This document shows, one piece after another, positions 33,195 to 41,739 of a stretch of 64,000 nucleotides of DNA; position 1 is the first letter of the stretch, and each line of letters starts with the position of its first letter. This stretch comes from Moorella glycerini. Lineage in GTDB: Bacteria; Bacillota; DSM-521; Neomoorellales; Neomoorellaceae. Below the pieces are notes generated by a model. That model saw nothing but the letters and a program-made list of their open reading frames with translations, did not search any database and was not told the DNA's origin. A program made the position numbers and the translations under genes. The stretch spans positions 1,178,001 to 1,242,000 of the forward strand of contig NZ_CP046244.1 of NCBI RefSeq assembly GCF_009735625.1. Reading direction: 5' to 3'.

Positions 33195-33949
33195 GCCATT
33201 CCCCCTCCCAAGTAGGCTGTCTGGACGCGCTCATCCCGGATAATTTGTTCGGGAGCTCCCGAAGCCAGTACGCACCCGTTGAACAACACTACAACCTCGT
33301 CCGAAAGGGACAGGACCATATTCATCTTATGTTCCACCAGGATGATGGTCCGGTCCCGCTTCTCCCGCAGGTGCTGCAACAGCTCGATCATGGCCGGCAC
33401 CTCCTCCAGGGAGATGCCCGCTGTAGGTTCATCTAGTAACATTACCTCGGGTTCCATGGCGAGGACAATAGCGATCTCCAGCTTGCGCTTCTCCCCGTGG
33501 GTCAGGGTGCTGGCCAGGGACCCCGCCTTTTTCCTTAAGCCAACTGTATCCAGCACTCCCAGGGCTTTGTCTTGCAGTTCTTTAAAGTGCACTACTGGCG
33601 TCAACGGGCGAAAACCGGTACCTGCACTGGCCTGTACTGCCAGCCTCACATTTTCTAATACCGTTAATTTTGGAAACACGTTAGTTATCTGGAAACATCT
33701 CCCAAGCCCGCGCCTTGCCCTCTCATGGACAGGAAATCTGGTAATATCTTCTCCTTTAAAAAAGATCCTGCCTCTGGTGGGCACCAGTTGCCCGCTGACC
33801 AGGTTAAAGAAGGTTGTTTTCCCGGCACCATTGGGACCGATAATTGACGTAAAGCTACAGGGCTTAAAAGACACATTAACCCCGTTTACCGCAAAGTGGC
33901 CCCCGAAAGCCATGGTTAAATCTTCCGTCCACAGGATAGCATCCGTCAC
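33191..33949 (-). CDS. livG: ABC transporter ATP-binding protein LivG
   Basis: 252-residue ATPase. Walker A GPNGAGKTTFFNL, signature LTHGEKRKLEIAI, Walker B VMLLDEPTAGIS, and the C-terminal extension usual for LivG. The start codon is GTG with GGAGGTGG upstream. It follows the CoA-transferase gene by 15 bp, so transport and CoA activation are likely coexpressed. Confidence 0.95.
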   Translation of the reverse strand: MTDAILWTEDLTMAFGGHFAVNGVNVSFKPCSFTSIIGPNGAGKTTFFNLVSGQLVPTRGRIFFKGEDITRFPVHERARRGLGRCFQITNVFPKLTVLENVRLAVQASAGTGFRPLTPVVHFKELQDKALGVLDTVGLRKKAGSLASTLTHGEKRKLEIAIVLAMEPEVMLLDEPTAGISLEEVPAMIELLQHLREKRDRTIILVEHKMNMVLSLSDEVVVLFNGCVLASGAPEQIIRDERVQTAYLGGGMA

Positions 33950-33964
33950 TTCATTTCCACCTCC

Positions 33965-35260
33965 TCACTCCAGTTTAAGCCTTCTGGCCTCGTGACGCAA
34001 TTCCTCTCTAAAGTTGGGATGGGCTATAGCAATGAGCCGGTTAACGCGTTCTTTCAGGCTCCGAGCCTTCAGATGGGCCACACCGTATTCGGTCACTACA
34101 TAGTCAACATCAGCCCGCAGCAAAGTTACTTTAGCCCCTTCCGGGAGGAAGGGTACAATGGTCGATATGGTACCATTTTTGGCCGTAGATCTTAAGGCGA
34201 TAATAGACTTGCCGTCCCGGGACAGCTGGGCACCCACAGCCGTGTCTGTCTGTCCGCCGGTACCGCTGTACTGCAGGTGGCCAAGGCTTTCCGATACCAC
34301 CTGCCCGGTCAGGTCGATTTGTAAGGCTGTATTAACACTAACCATTTTATAATTTTTGGCAATTACACGCGGATCATTCGTAACTCTTCCTGGCTGGAAC
34401 TCTATAGCCAGGTTTTCATTAAGAAAATTATACAGTTTCCGCGTTCCCAGGGCAAAGTTGCCTACCATTTTGCCGGGCCAGAGGGTCTTGCAACGACCCG
34501 TAATAACCCCGGCCTCGGCGAGGTCCACCATACCGTCGGTAAACATTTCGGTATGGACGCCGAGATCCTTTTTGTTCTTTAGAAAGGTTGCTATAGCATT
34601 AGGTATACCTCCGATGCCCAGCTGGATGGTCGATCCGTCTTCAATCAGCTCGGCTATAAAAGCGCCGATGGCCTGCTCTTCTGTACTGGGCTCTATAGGG
34701 GGCAGCTCATAGAGAGGTGCTTCGTTTTCAACGATATAGTCAACCTGGCTGATATGGACCTGGGTATCCCCATAAGTACGGGGCAGATTAGGATTAATTT
34801 CCAAAACTACGGTTTTGGCTACAGCCAGGAGATCCTTCTCATAGCCGACACCCAGGGACAAAGAAAAATAGCCGTGCCGGTCCATGGGACAGGCTGTACC
34901 CCAGAAGAAATCAGGTGGGTCGAAACGGGCCTTGCGAATGCCCCAGTCACGGCCGTGGGAAGGAATGAGGGATACGGTCCCAAGTTCGTGGCCCCGGCGT
35001 TCCCCGGCACCATAAAACCAGCTTTCCAGGAGGAAGTGCCCCTTCATGCTGGGGTCAAGGAAAAAATCGTACTCCCGCAGGAGCAGGGCAGAGAAGACAC
35101 GCACGTTTTCCACTTCATCCCGCCGCCTTCCCAGGGCGCCCAGGAGCCCCGGAGGGGCCGAGGCAGCCATGGCGGCGGCAATGCTGCAGCCTGAAGTAAC
35201 CATACCCACGGCTTCATCTATACTGATACATTTACGACGGTATTCCTCATGCATGTTCAT
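33965..35260 (-). CDS. Acetyl-CoA hydrolase/transferase-family CoA-transferase
   Basis: 431-residue family I CoA-transferase, of the type that includes 4-hydroxybutyrate and butyrate:acetyl-CoA transferases. The conserved GIGGIPNAIATFL strand, HTEMFTDGMVDLAEAG with the likely catalytic Glu of TEMF, and GHLQYSGTGGQTD are present. It would exchange CoA from acetyl-CoA onto an incoming carboxylate. It is cotranscribed with livGFHM. The exact acid cannot be predicted. AGGAGG ten bases upstream supports the start. Confidence 0.88.
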   Translation of the reverse strand: MNMHEEYRRKCISIDEAVGMVTSGCSIAAAMAASAPPGLLGALGRRRDEVENVRVFSALLLREYDFFLDPSMKGHFLLESWFYGAGERRGHELGTVSLIPSHGRDWGIRKARFDPPDFFWGTACPMDRHGYFSLSLGVGYEKDLLAVAKTVVLEINPNLPRTYGDTQVHISQVDYIVENEAPLYELPPIEPSTEEQAIGAFIAELIEDGSTIQLGIGGIPNAIATFLKNKKDLGVHTEMFTDGMVDLAEAGVITGRCKTLWPGKMVGNFALGTRKLYNFLNENLAIEFQPGRVTNDPRVIAKNYKMVSVNTALQIDLTGQVVSESLGHLQYSGTGGQTDTAVGAQLSRDGKSIIALRSTAKNGTISTIVPFLPEGAKVTLLRADVDYVVTEYGVAHLKARSLKERVNRLIAIAHPNFREELRHEARRLKLE

Positions 35261-35306
35261 ACGATCTGTTCCTCCTTACTGTTCATCCCGGCCTCACAGG
35301 CAGGCA

Positions 35307-36332
35307 TCACCCGGCGCACGGTCCCCATTTAATGGCGGTAGCAGCCCAGGCATATCCGACCCCGGCGCTAACCATGACCACAAGGTCCCCGTCCTTCACA
35401 CGCCCCTGCTCCAGGGCCAGTTCCAGGGAAAGCACCTGGTCTAGCTGGCCAATATGCCCGTAATCTTCAAGATAAATGGACTGTTCGGGTTTCAGTCCTA
35501 ATTCAGAAAGGATATAATCATGGGCCGAACGCTTCATATGCAGCAGGCATAAATAACCTATATCCTGCACCGTATAACCGCTGGCCATCACTGCTTCCTG
35601 AATGACCTGCAGGAAGTTAGGCATAGAAACTTCTTCCAGGCGATTCTTCATCCCCTCAGGATCGAAAACGTCCAACGTATATAGCCCCTGCGCCAAAGCT
35701 TCAGGAGTCATAGGCACTTTAGTGCCCCCAGCAGTAACCCCTACCGCATCGGCCAGGGAAGGATCCGTTATAATTTTGCTGGCCAGCACTTCGTTGCGCC
35801 CCAGATTTTTCTGCAGCACAATGGCCGCGCCCCCTGCGCCCAGGTTATACATAAAGCGCACGCGGGGATTCTTGTAATCGATAAAATCCACGTTACGATA
35901 ACCGCCGGCCAGGAGGACGGTATTCAGGTTTTCGTCGGCCAGCATCATATCCCGGGCAACCTTCAGGGCCATAACCGTTGTACCGCAGCGCAACTGGACG
36001 TCAAATCCCCAGGCACGGCCGGCACCGATTCCCCCCTGTAATTTTATCGCTCCCGTCTGCAGGGGATGCTCTTTGTACTCTTCTCCCACATAAATGATCA
36101 GGTCGATTTCTTCCGGGTCAATATGGCCCTTCTCCAAAGCCCGGCGGGCAGCCCTGATGCCCATTTCAATGGTATGGTCCTCTGAGCCGGGTACCGGCTT
36201 GCGACGAAATCCCAGCTTTTTTTCCACCACCTCCTGAGGTATCCCACTTTCCCTGGCGACATCGGCACTGGTCATATACCTGTCTGGCAGGTATACCCCG
36301 GTGCTGCGGATACCAATATTTACTGTGGCCAT
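35307..36332 (-). CDS. KAS III-like thiolase-fold condensing enzyme
   Basis: 341-residue protein of the FabH/HMG-CoA-synthase superfamily. The acyl-accepting Cys116 is in FDVQLRCGTTVMAL; a candidate His lies in LCLLHMKRSAHDYI. The usual FabH Asn motif (YGNTSAAS) is replaced by DYGHIGQLDQVL, and Glu84-Glu85 in IIYVGEEYKEH fall 31-32 residues before the Cys, as the catalytic Glu does in HMG-CoA synthase. It is therefore probably not a housekeeping FabH. It lies upstream of the CoA-transferase gene and may condense acyl-CoAs. Confidence 0.8.
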   Translation of the reverse strand: MATVNIGIRSTGVYLPDRYMTSADVARESGIPQEVVEKKLGFRRKPVPGSEDHTIEMGIRAARRALEKGHIDPEEIDLIIYVGEEYKEHPLQTGAIKLQGGIGAGRAWGFDVQLRCGTTVMALKVARDMMLADENLNTVLLAGGYRNVDFIDYKNPRVRFMYNLGAGGAAIVLQKNLGRNEVLASKIITDPSLADAVGVTAGGTKVPMTPEALAQGLYTLDVFDPEGMKNRLEEVSMPNFLQVIQEAVMASGYTVQDIGYLCLLHMKRSAHDYILSELGLKPEQSIYLEDYGHIGQLDQVLSLELALEQGRVKDGDLVVMVSAGVGYAWAATAIKWGPCAG

Positions 36333-36409
36333 GTGTCTCTTTCCCCTTTCTCTTTAAGGTAATATCCAAACAAGGACAGGCCCGCAACTACGGCTCATTG
36401 TCCTCACTT

Positions 36410-36688
36410 TTAGAAATCGCCGCCGTCAGGGCATCTTCGTTTGGGCACACCTTCTAAAATTGAGTTCTTCACTACTTTGGCCGTTTCTAACGGGATGAAC
36501 CTGGCGTCCTCCGGCCAGTTTTCTGCCTCAACAATCTCTGCCAGCAGGGAACTTACTTCCTTGAGATCGGCCAGGCGGTAGACCCGGCCGCTTTGCACAT
36601 GCTGGATGGTAATGCTCCATGGTATCTGTTCGTTACCCGGCTCATGAACCACTCGAACAATAAAAGAAGCTACAACTCGTTTTGGCAA
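36410..36688 (-). CDS. Small protein sharing the N-terminal domain of the LytTR regulator
   Basis: 92-residue protein of unknown function. Its first 50 residues (ASFIVRVVHE, SGRVYRLADLKEVSSLL) resemble the N-terminus of the LytTR regulator at 28204-28749, with the ASFI and SGR-[IV]-Y motifs in the same order. There is no DNA-binding domain. The start is TTG with GGGAGTAAAAGG upstream. It lies after the terminator of the MalT/SARP gene and before the KAS III-like gene. It could be a stand-alone sensor or partner of the regulators. Confidence 0.75.
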   Translation of the reverse strand: MPKRVVASFIVRVVHEPGNEQIPWSITIQHVQSGRVYRLADLKEVSSLLAEIVEAENWPEDARFIPLETAKVVKNSILEGVPKRRCPDGGDF

Positions 36689-36712
36689 TGCCTTTTACTC
36701 CCCTCAAAACAA

Positions 36713-36752
36713 AAGCCCGCTATCATCCTTCCAATAGGATGATAGCAGGCTC
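36713..36752 (-). terminator. Intrinsic terminator after the MalT/SARP regulator gene
   Basis: A stem of about 14 pairs with one mismatch (AGCCTGCTATCATCC / GGATGATAGCGGGCT) is followed by TTTTGTTTTG on the minus strand. It is 15-20 bp beyond the regulator stop, so the regulator forms its own unit or is only partly read through. Confidence 0.88.
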
Positions 36753-36766
36753 AAGTTGCCTTCAAG

Positions 36767-39700
36767 TTACATGGCGGCAGAAACCTGCAGTATCTTTTTA
36801 TAAAGCTTAACCGTCTTAAGGGAAGGAGCTACGCCCATCTCTTCCCTTAACACTTGCAGGCATCGCTGGTAAACCCGTACTACCATAGCCTTGTTGTTCA
36901 ATTTGCCATAGGAGTATATTTTTAAGCGATAGGCTTCTTCCCAGCAATTATCCTTTTTCAGTATCCTGTCCGCCCATTCAATGCAGCCCTGGTAATCTCC
37001 CCGCCCGGCCAGCAGGCGGGCCAGGATTTCCGCCGCGTGGATGTACATCACCACCAGGCGTTCCCGTTCCTCCAGGCACCATTCATCCTGGTTTACTCCC
37101 TGCAGGTACTCGCCCTCATAGAGTTCCAGGGCTCTATTAAGCAGGATCTCCGCTTGCTCCGGCCGTTCATTGACCACTTCCTCTGCCCGCCGGACCAGGC
37201 CCTCAAATTCTTCCACATCCAGCCAGAATCCTGAAGCCAGATTAAAAAAATAGGCCGTACCTTCACGCTGAATGAAAAAGGAGGGACTGCGCGGCTGCCT
37301 CTCCGGTTCCAGCACGCTTAGCAGGGTGTTCAGGGCTACTTTGAAGTCCCGGCCGGCAGCCTCGGGATCTGCTTCCGGCCATAAATAAGCCATTATTTCT
37401 TCTTTATGCAATAAGACGCGCCTTTTAGTGATCAGGAGCTGGAACAGCCGCCTGGCGCTCTCCCGGCGCCACTCGTGGCAACCGATCTCTTCTTCGCCGC
37501 GCCAGACGCGGAATTTGCCCAGGGTTTGAATGCGCAGGGTATAGCCGATGCAGGGAAACTCCGTATTTACCCCCATTTTTTGCAGCTGCCAGTCAACATA
37601 GGGCTGGCAGATATCCTGGCGCCTGGCCTCGTGTAAAAGGGGTACGGAAGCCCGGCCGTCACGGGCACCCAGAAGGGTCCCACGCTGGAGAAGAAAATCA
37701 TACCCCCTGCTTTCACACAGCTCCAGTAGCTGGATGAGCCTGGAACGCAATTCCTCACCCGGCCCTGCCTTAAATGCCAGATAGGCCAGCCACCAGGCGG
37801 CCGTTGCCTTGCCAAAACTATCCCCGCAGCGGCAAAAAAGGTCATGGCCCCGCGCCAGGTACACCCTGGCTTCGGCGAGTTGCTGGCAGGTGGCCGCCGC
37901 CACTCCCAGGCAGTTATAAAGGACGGCTGTAAACCACCGGTCCCGTACCTGCTCGGTAACCCGTACCCCTTCCAGGCCGGAGCTTCTGGCGGCCAGCCAG
38001 TCTCCCTCCAGGCCATGGATCAGGCACTGGCCCATCATTACCTCCGTGCGGCCGCGGATTATCCCCAGGTTGTCGTTCAGTTCCAGCGCGCGCTGGTAGG
38101 CCTCCCGGCAGGCGCCGGTGGGCCAGCCTTTAAGGACCAGCAGGGCATGGCCCAGGCGTACATATCCCATGGCTTCCACAAAGGGCGATCGCAGTTTCTG
38201 TCCCAGGCGGATGCCCTCTTCCGCGGCGATGACGGCTTTTTCCCCCTCGCCAATCATAGAGTAACAGAGGGATAAAAGTAGTGGGGTTTCGCGAAAAGAA
38301 AGGGGGGGATGGTAGGAGCCTTTTTCTTGCGACGCCGAGCTTTCCAGCAACTGAATGGCTGCCTGCAACCTGCCGGTCCGCAGCAGGAGGCGGGCTTCAA
38401 AATTACCCCGGGTGGTGAGATGGAGCATCTCTTTGGCCAGTTGCCGGTAGCGATGGGCATGACGAGGTTTGCCCTGATTGATCATGTTTTCAGCCATCAG
38501 GCCCAGGATCTCTGCTTTTTCTTCCGTATCCGCCTCGCCCAGAGCTTTATAAGCGCGCCGCAAGAAATCCTCGGCCAGGGCGGGCTGGGCTGTATCTACA
38601 TAGGTTTCACCCAGCCCCTTCAAGGCCCTGCTCAGGCCTTTTCTGTCGCTGCTGTTCTTGCATTTTTCTGCCGCCCGCCTGTAGAGGGCCAGTGCTCCCT
38701 GGTAATTGGAGGCCAGTCTTTCCGCATCCCCCAGGGCCAGTAAAAACTCTACTTGCTCCTGGAATCGGGGCGGGAGCTGCTGCAGATAATGGCGCAAGAG
38801 GTGACCCCGGCCACTGCGGGCCAATTCAGAAGAAAGACGGGCCAGGACCTCAGCCGCATCAGCCCACTGGCGCCCTTCCAGCAAATGCTGGAAAGCCTGC
38901 TCCTCCTGGCCTTCCTTAAGATAAAAATATCCGGCCCGGCAATGGAGCAGCTCATAATCGGGCAGCCTTTTGCGGGCTTCCCGGCGGAGAAAATCCCGGA
39001 AGAGGTTATGATAGCGAAAAAGGCCGTTCCCCAGTTCAGACAGGAAAAGACCCTTCTTGCTGGCGCGAGATAGTAAACGGGGTGTAAATTCACCCCCCAT
39101 TACCACCGTACAAGCGTGGAGGCTTAAATAATCCAGAATGGAAGTTTTGAGCAAGAATGATAATAAACTGCTATCCTGCCGCTCCAGTACATCCAGGATA
39201 AGAAATTCAAAAAGGCTGTCCAGGCTGTTATCCAGGGTATTACTAAGGGGCAACCGGACCGTCCCTTCTTTAATTCCCCTGCCGATAAGTTTGAGGGTCA
39301 TAATCCAGCCTTCGCTGTAATCGTAAATCCACCGGGCGTCTTCCCGGGTGAGACGGGGCGAGAATTCCCGCGATAAATATTCATAAACTTCCTCAGGGTT
39401 CAAGGCCAGATCCTTCTCGTCGATCAGCAACCTCTGTCCCCTGGCCGCCTGGCGGTAAACTTCAGGAATTTCTACCTTTTCCCGGGAAAGAAGGGCTACC
39501 CGCAACCACCGGGGCTTACAGGCCAGAAAACGATCCAGGAACAGGGAAACCTCTTTTTCCTCCCCCACCAGGTGCCAGTCGTCGATGATTAAAATTCCTT
39601 CTACCCCGGTATATTCTTCCAGGCTATGCAGCAGGACATTTAATACACTGTCCCAGTTTAATGCCTCATATTTTTTTAGCTCTTCTGGTAATTTATCCCT

Positions 39701-39985
39701 GATGCCGGGTGCCAGCTTCTCCAGGGCTCCTGCCAGGTAGCTGGCAAAAACAAAACTACTGGCATCCTCCGGCCCCGGGCTGTACCACCCGTAAGGCACC
39801 TCCAGCAGGGCAAGAGCCTGGACAATAGCGGTTGTTTTCCCGTAACCGGCCGGGGCGCTAATGACAGTAAGGGAATAATCCATAAGCCGTTGCAATTTAT
39901 TTTTTAACTCAGGCCTTAACCATATATCTGCTTCCGGCCTGGGAGCAACCAGCTTGCTTTCCACCAGGGCCAGCGACTTTAGCAT
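36767..39985 (-). CDS. MalT-type ATPase regulator with a SARP/BTAD output domain
   Basis: 1072-residue regulator. The N-terminal STAND/MalT-like NTPase has Walker A SAPAGYGKTT (about residues 43-52) and Walker B ILIIDDWH (about 131-138). A long TPR-like superhelix follows (about 330-800). In place of the LuxR domain of MalT, the C-terminus holds an OmpR-type winged helix (LGKFRVWRGEEEI, RRLFQLLITKRR) followed by a BTAD domain ending in EEMGVAPSLKTVKLY. The start at MLKSLALVESK has GGAGG upstream. It is flanked by livK and the catabolic genes and is the likely activator of the GTAAC-repeat promoters. Confidence 0.9.
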   Translation of the reverse strand: MLKSLALVESKLVAPRPEADIWLRPELKNKLQRLMDYSLTVISAPAGYGKTTAIVQALALLEVPYGWYSPGPEDASSFVFASYLAGALEKLAPGIRDKLPEELKKYEALNWDSVLNVLLHSLEEYTGVEGILIIDDWHLVGEEKEVSLFLDRFLACKPRWLRVALLSREKVEIPEVYRQAARGQRLLIDEKDLALNPEEVYEYLSREFSPRLTREDARWIYDYSEGWIMTLKLIGRGIKEGTVRLPLSNTLDNSLDSLFEFLILDVLERQDSSLLSFLLKTSILDYLSLHACTVVMGGEFTPRLLSRASKKGLFLSELGNGLFRYHNLFRDFLRREARKRLPDYELLHCRAGYFYLKEGQEEQAFQHLLEGRQWADAAEVLARLSSELARSGRGHLLRHYLQQLPPRFQEQVEFLLALGDAERLASNYQGALALYRRAAEKCKNSSDRKGLSRALKGLGETYVDTAQPALAEDFLRRAYKALGEADTEEKAEILGLMAENMINQGKPRHAHRYRQLAKEMLHLTTRGNFEARLLLRTGRLQAAIQLLESSASQEKGSYHPPLSFRETPLLLSLCYSMIGEGEKAVIAAEEGIRLGQKLRSPFVEAMGYVRLGHALLVLKGWPTGACREAYQRALELNDNLGIIRGRTEVMMGQCLIHGLEGDWLAARSSGLEGVRVTEQVRDRWFTAVLYNCLGVAAATCQQLAEARVYLARGHDLFCRCGDSFGKATAAWWLAYLAFKAGPGEELRSRLIQLLELCESRGYDFLLQRGTLLGARDGRASVPLLHEARRQDICQPYVDWQLQKMGVNTEFPCIGYTLRIQTLGKFRVWRGEEEIGCHEWRRESARRLFQLLITKRRVLLHKEEIMAYLWPEADPEAAGRDFKVALNTLLSVLEPERQPRSPSFFIQREGTAYFFNLASGFWLDVEEFEGLVRRAEEVVNERPEQAEILLNRALELYEGEYLQGVNQDEWCLEERERLVVMYIHAAEILARLLAGRGDYQGCIEWADRILKKDNCWEEAYRLKIYSYGKLNNKAMVVRVYQRCLQVLREEMGVAPSLKTVKLYKKILQVSAAM

Positions 39986-40133
39986 ATCCCGGCCTCCCCT
40001 CCCGGTATTAATAAGCCCAGGGGACTGCATATATTATTGGGATATTTCAAGCAAAAAGGCATGCCTGTAGTATTTAGACAACCGACCTGCCGGTCACAAA
40101 GAGGTGGCTTAACTTAATTTTAACATACTTTTA

Positions 40134-40162
40134 GTTGCATACAAGTTACAATTTGTAGTAAC
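40134..40162 (-). promoter_or_regulatory. GTAAC direct-repeat site, MalT/SARP gene promoter
   Basis: On the minus strand GTAAC-TTGTAT-GCAAC (40149-40134) has the 11-bp period shared with three other promoters here. A further GTTAC (40162-40158) faces it just upstream. TTGTAT between the repeats followed after 16 bases by TAAAAT is a possible promoter. It suggests autoregulation. Confidence 0.6.
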
Positions 40163-40230
40163 CCGGGTTCCCCTCAAAAAAGACGCCACGAGCTGTCGCC
40201 CGCGGTCGTCATGATTGAAAACAGGTAAAA

Positions 40231-41463
40231 TTAGTAACGCTTGTTTGTAATTGGAGGCACGGTTTCATCCGGCTTTATTTCCCGGATCAGAGTCGGTACC
40301 GGGTAATCAAAGCCTTCCTTTTGCTCAAATTTAATATGATAGAAGCTCTGCAGGGCCTGGTGATCCTCTTTGCGGAAGGTCATGGCACCCTTGGGTGTTT
40401 CAAAGCTCATGCCTTCCATTGCTGCGATGAGCTTATCGGCGCCGGTATCGCCACCGGTTTTTTCCACGGCCTGCAGGATAGCCGCTGCTACGGCAAAGCC
40501 ACCGCAGGTAAAGAGATCAGGGGGCTGCCCATTAAAGCGTTTTTTATGTTCTTCCACCAGCCAGTCATTGAGCTTGTTTTTCGGCAGGCCGTAGTAATAG
40601 ATAGAGAAGCCTTCCTGCCCTTCCAGGCCCTTCATGGCCTTCATGACGGCAATCTCCGGTGTCTGGGTGATGAGCTTAATGCCTTTATCCGCTACCTTCA
40701 TATCCATAATCTGTTTCCAGGGCGTATTGGCAGTCCCGGCCCAGATAACATAAAGATAGTCGGGGCTGGCATTAATAATCCGCTGGATGTGGACGGTAAA
40801 GTCCGTGGCGTTCATGGGGACAAATTCCTGGATGGAGGTCTTGAGGCCTTTCTCTCCCGCTGCTTTCACAAAGGCGGTAGCACCATCGCGACCAAAGGAG
40901 TAATCCTGGGCCAGGATAGCAACGCTCGCTCCCGGTTTCGCGCTGGCAATGGCAGCCGCCGCGGCCAGGGCATCCTGGGTGGAGTTCCTCCCCGTCCGGA
41001 AGATGTACCTGTTCCACTGGGCCCCGGTAATGCTATCCGCCACCGCCGGCTCCACAATCATTACCCTTTTGTACTCCTGGGCCAGGGGGAGGATGGCCAG
41101 GGCGTCGGCAGAGCTGGCGCTCCCCACCAGGATGTCAACTTTCTCTTCTTCTAAAAGCTTCAAGGCTTTTTGTTTGGCTACGTCAGGCTTGGTAGTAGTG
41201 TCCTCGACCACTATCTTGATGGGCCGGCCGGCCACTTCTCGTTTGCCCTGGGTAAGGTAGTCCAGCCCGAGTTCCAGGCCATTGATGGTCATCTTGCCAT
41301 AAGTCTCCAGCGCGCCGGTAAGGGATGTAACTACTCCGATTTTGATCGGTTTCCCCGCCTCACTTGCTTTCCCTTTTTCCTTTTCCCCACCACCACCGCC
41401 ACAGGCGGTCATAAAAGCAAGCAAGGCTATTGCCGTAAAAATCACAATTAGTTTTTTCCTCAA
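40231..41463 (-). CDS. Liv-type ABC transporter substrate-binding lipoprotein (copy 1, intact)
   Basis: 410-residue periplasmic-binding-type lipoprotein. The lipobox ends at Cys21 (FMTAC), followed by a Gly-rich linker. The mature part begins PIKIGVVTSLTGALETYGK, the standard LivK/Peripla_BP_6 opening. It is very similar to the broken copy 2 just upstream. It would deliver substrate to LivHM; the ligand is unknown. A GTAAC direct-repeat site and a -10-like TATATA lie about 115 bp upstream of its start. No ribosome binding problem seen. Confidence 0.9.
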   Translation of the reverse strand: MRKKLIVIFTAIALLAFMTACGGGGGEKEKGKASEAGKPIKIGVVTSLTGALETYGKMTINGLELGLDYLTQGKREVAGRPIKIVVEDTTTKPDVAKQKALKLLEEEKVDILVGSASSADALAILPLAQEYKRVMIVEPAVADSITGAQWNRYIFRTGRNSTQDALAAAAAIASAKPGASVAILAQDYSFGRDGATAFVKAAGEKGLKTSIQEFVPMNATDFTVHIQRIINASPDYLYVIWAGTANTPWKQIMDMKVADKGIKLITQTPEIAVMKAMKGLEGQEGFSIYYYGLPKNKLNDWLVEEHKKRFNGQPPDLFTCGGFAVAAAILQAVEKTGGDTGADKLIAAMEGMSFETPKGAMTFRKEDHQALQSFYHIKFEQKEGFDYPVPTLIREIKPDETVPPITNKRY

Positions 41464-41574
41464 TACTTTTTCCTCCTTCCCTTATTATCCAGGCATGAAT
41501 TCTACAATAAAAGTACTTTTCCCTGTCACCTCCCGCGCCTTTTTTAATCATTTGTTTTATCATTATTTTACGGT

Positions 41575-41596
41575 TATATAGTTACACGACAGTTAC
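41575..41596 (-). promoter_or_regulatory. GTAAC direct-repeat site, livK copy 1 promoter
   Basis: Minus strand GTAAC-TGTCGT-GTAAC (41596-41581), directly followed by TATATA (41580-41575), a possible -10 element. The layout is the same as at the maoC promoter (47182-47204). Confidence 0.65.
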
Positions 41597-41695
41597 CAGG
41601 TAAAAACTGCTTATACCTCCTACCGGCGCCTGAAATGTCGCTGTAAAATTTCTGCTGCCTACGGCGGCACCAGTCCTTCACTCCTGAAGCCAAAA

Positions 41696-41722
41696 ATGCC
41701 GGGGATTATTATTCCCCGGCAT
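41696..41722 (-). terminator. Intrinsic terminator after livK copy 2
   Basis: Perfect stem ATGCCGGGGA.. / ..TCCCCGGCAT followed by TTTTGG on the minus strand, about 20 bp beyond the end of the broken livK. It ends the thiolase-fabG-livK2 unit. Confidence 0.88.
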
Positions 41723-41739
41723 ATTATAATTATAAAAAT

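Noticed and set aside
36410-36421. GGDF at the C-terminus of the 92-residue protein, suggesting a diguanylate cyclase
   Set aside because: The four residues are the last of the protein, without any GGDEF-domain sequence before them; coincidence.
40321-41154. 277-codon open frame opposite livK copy 1
   Set aside because: Complete overlap with a clear lipoprotein gene; no recognisable domain. A similar frame lies opposite livK copy 2, as expected from a shared antisense frame.
41464-41739. Search for a sigma-54 promoter before livK, given the weak -35
   Set aside because: No GG-N10-GC type -24/-12 pair was found; the GTAAC repeats explain the weak -35 better.
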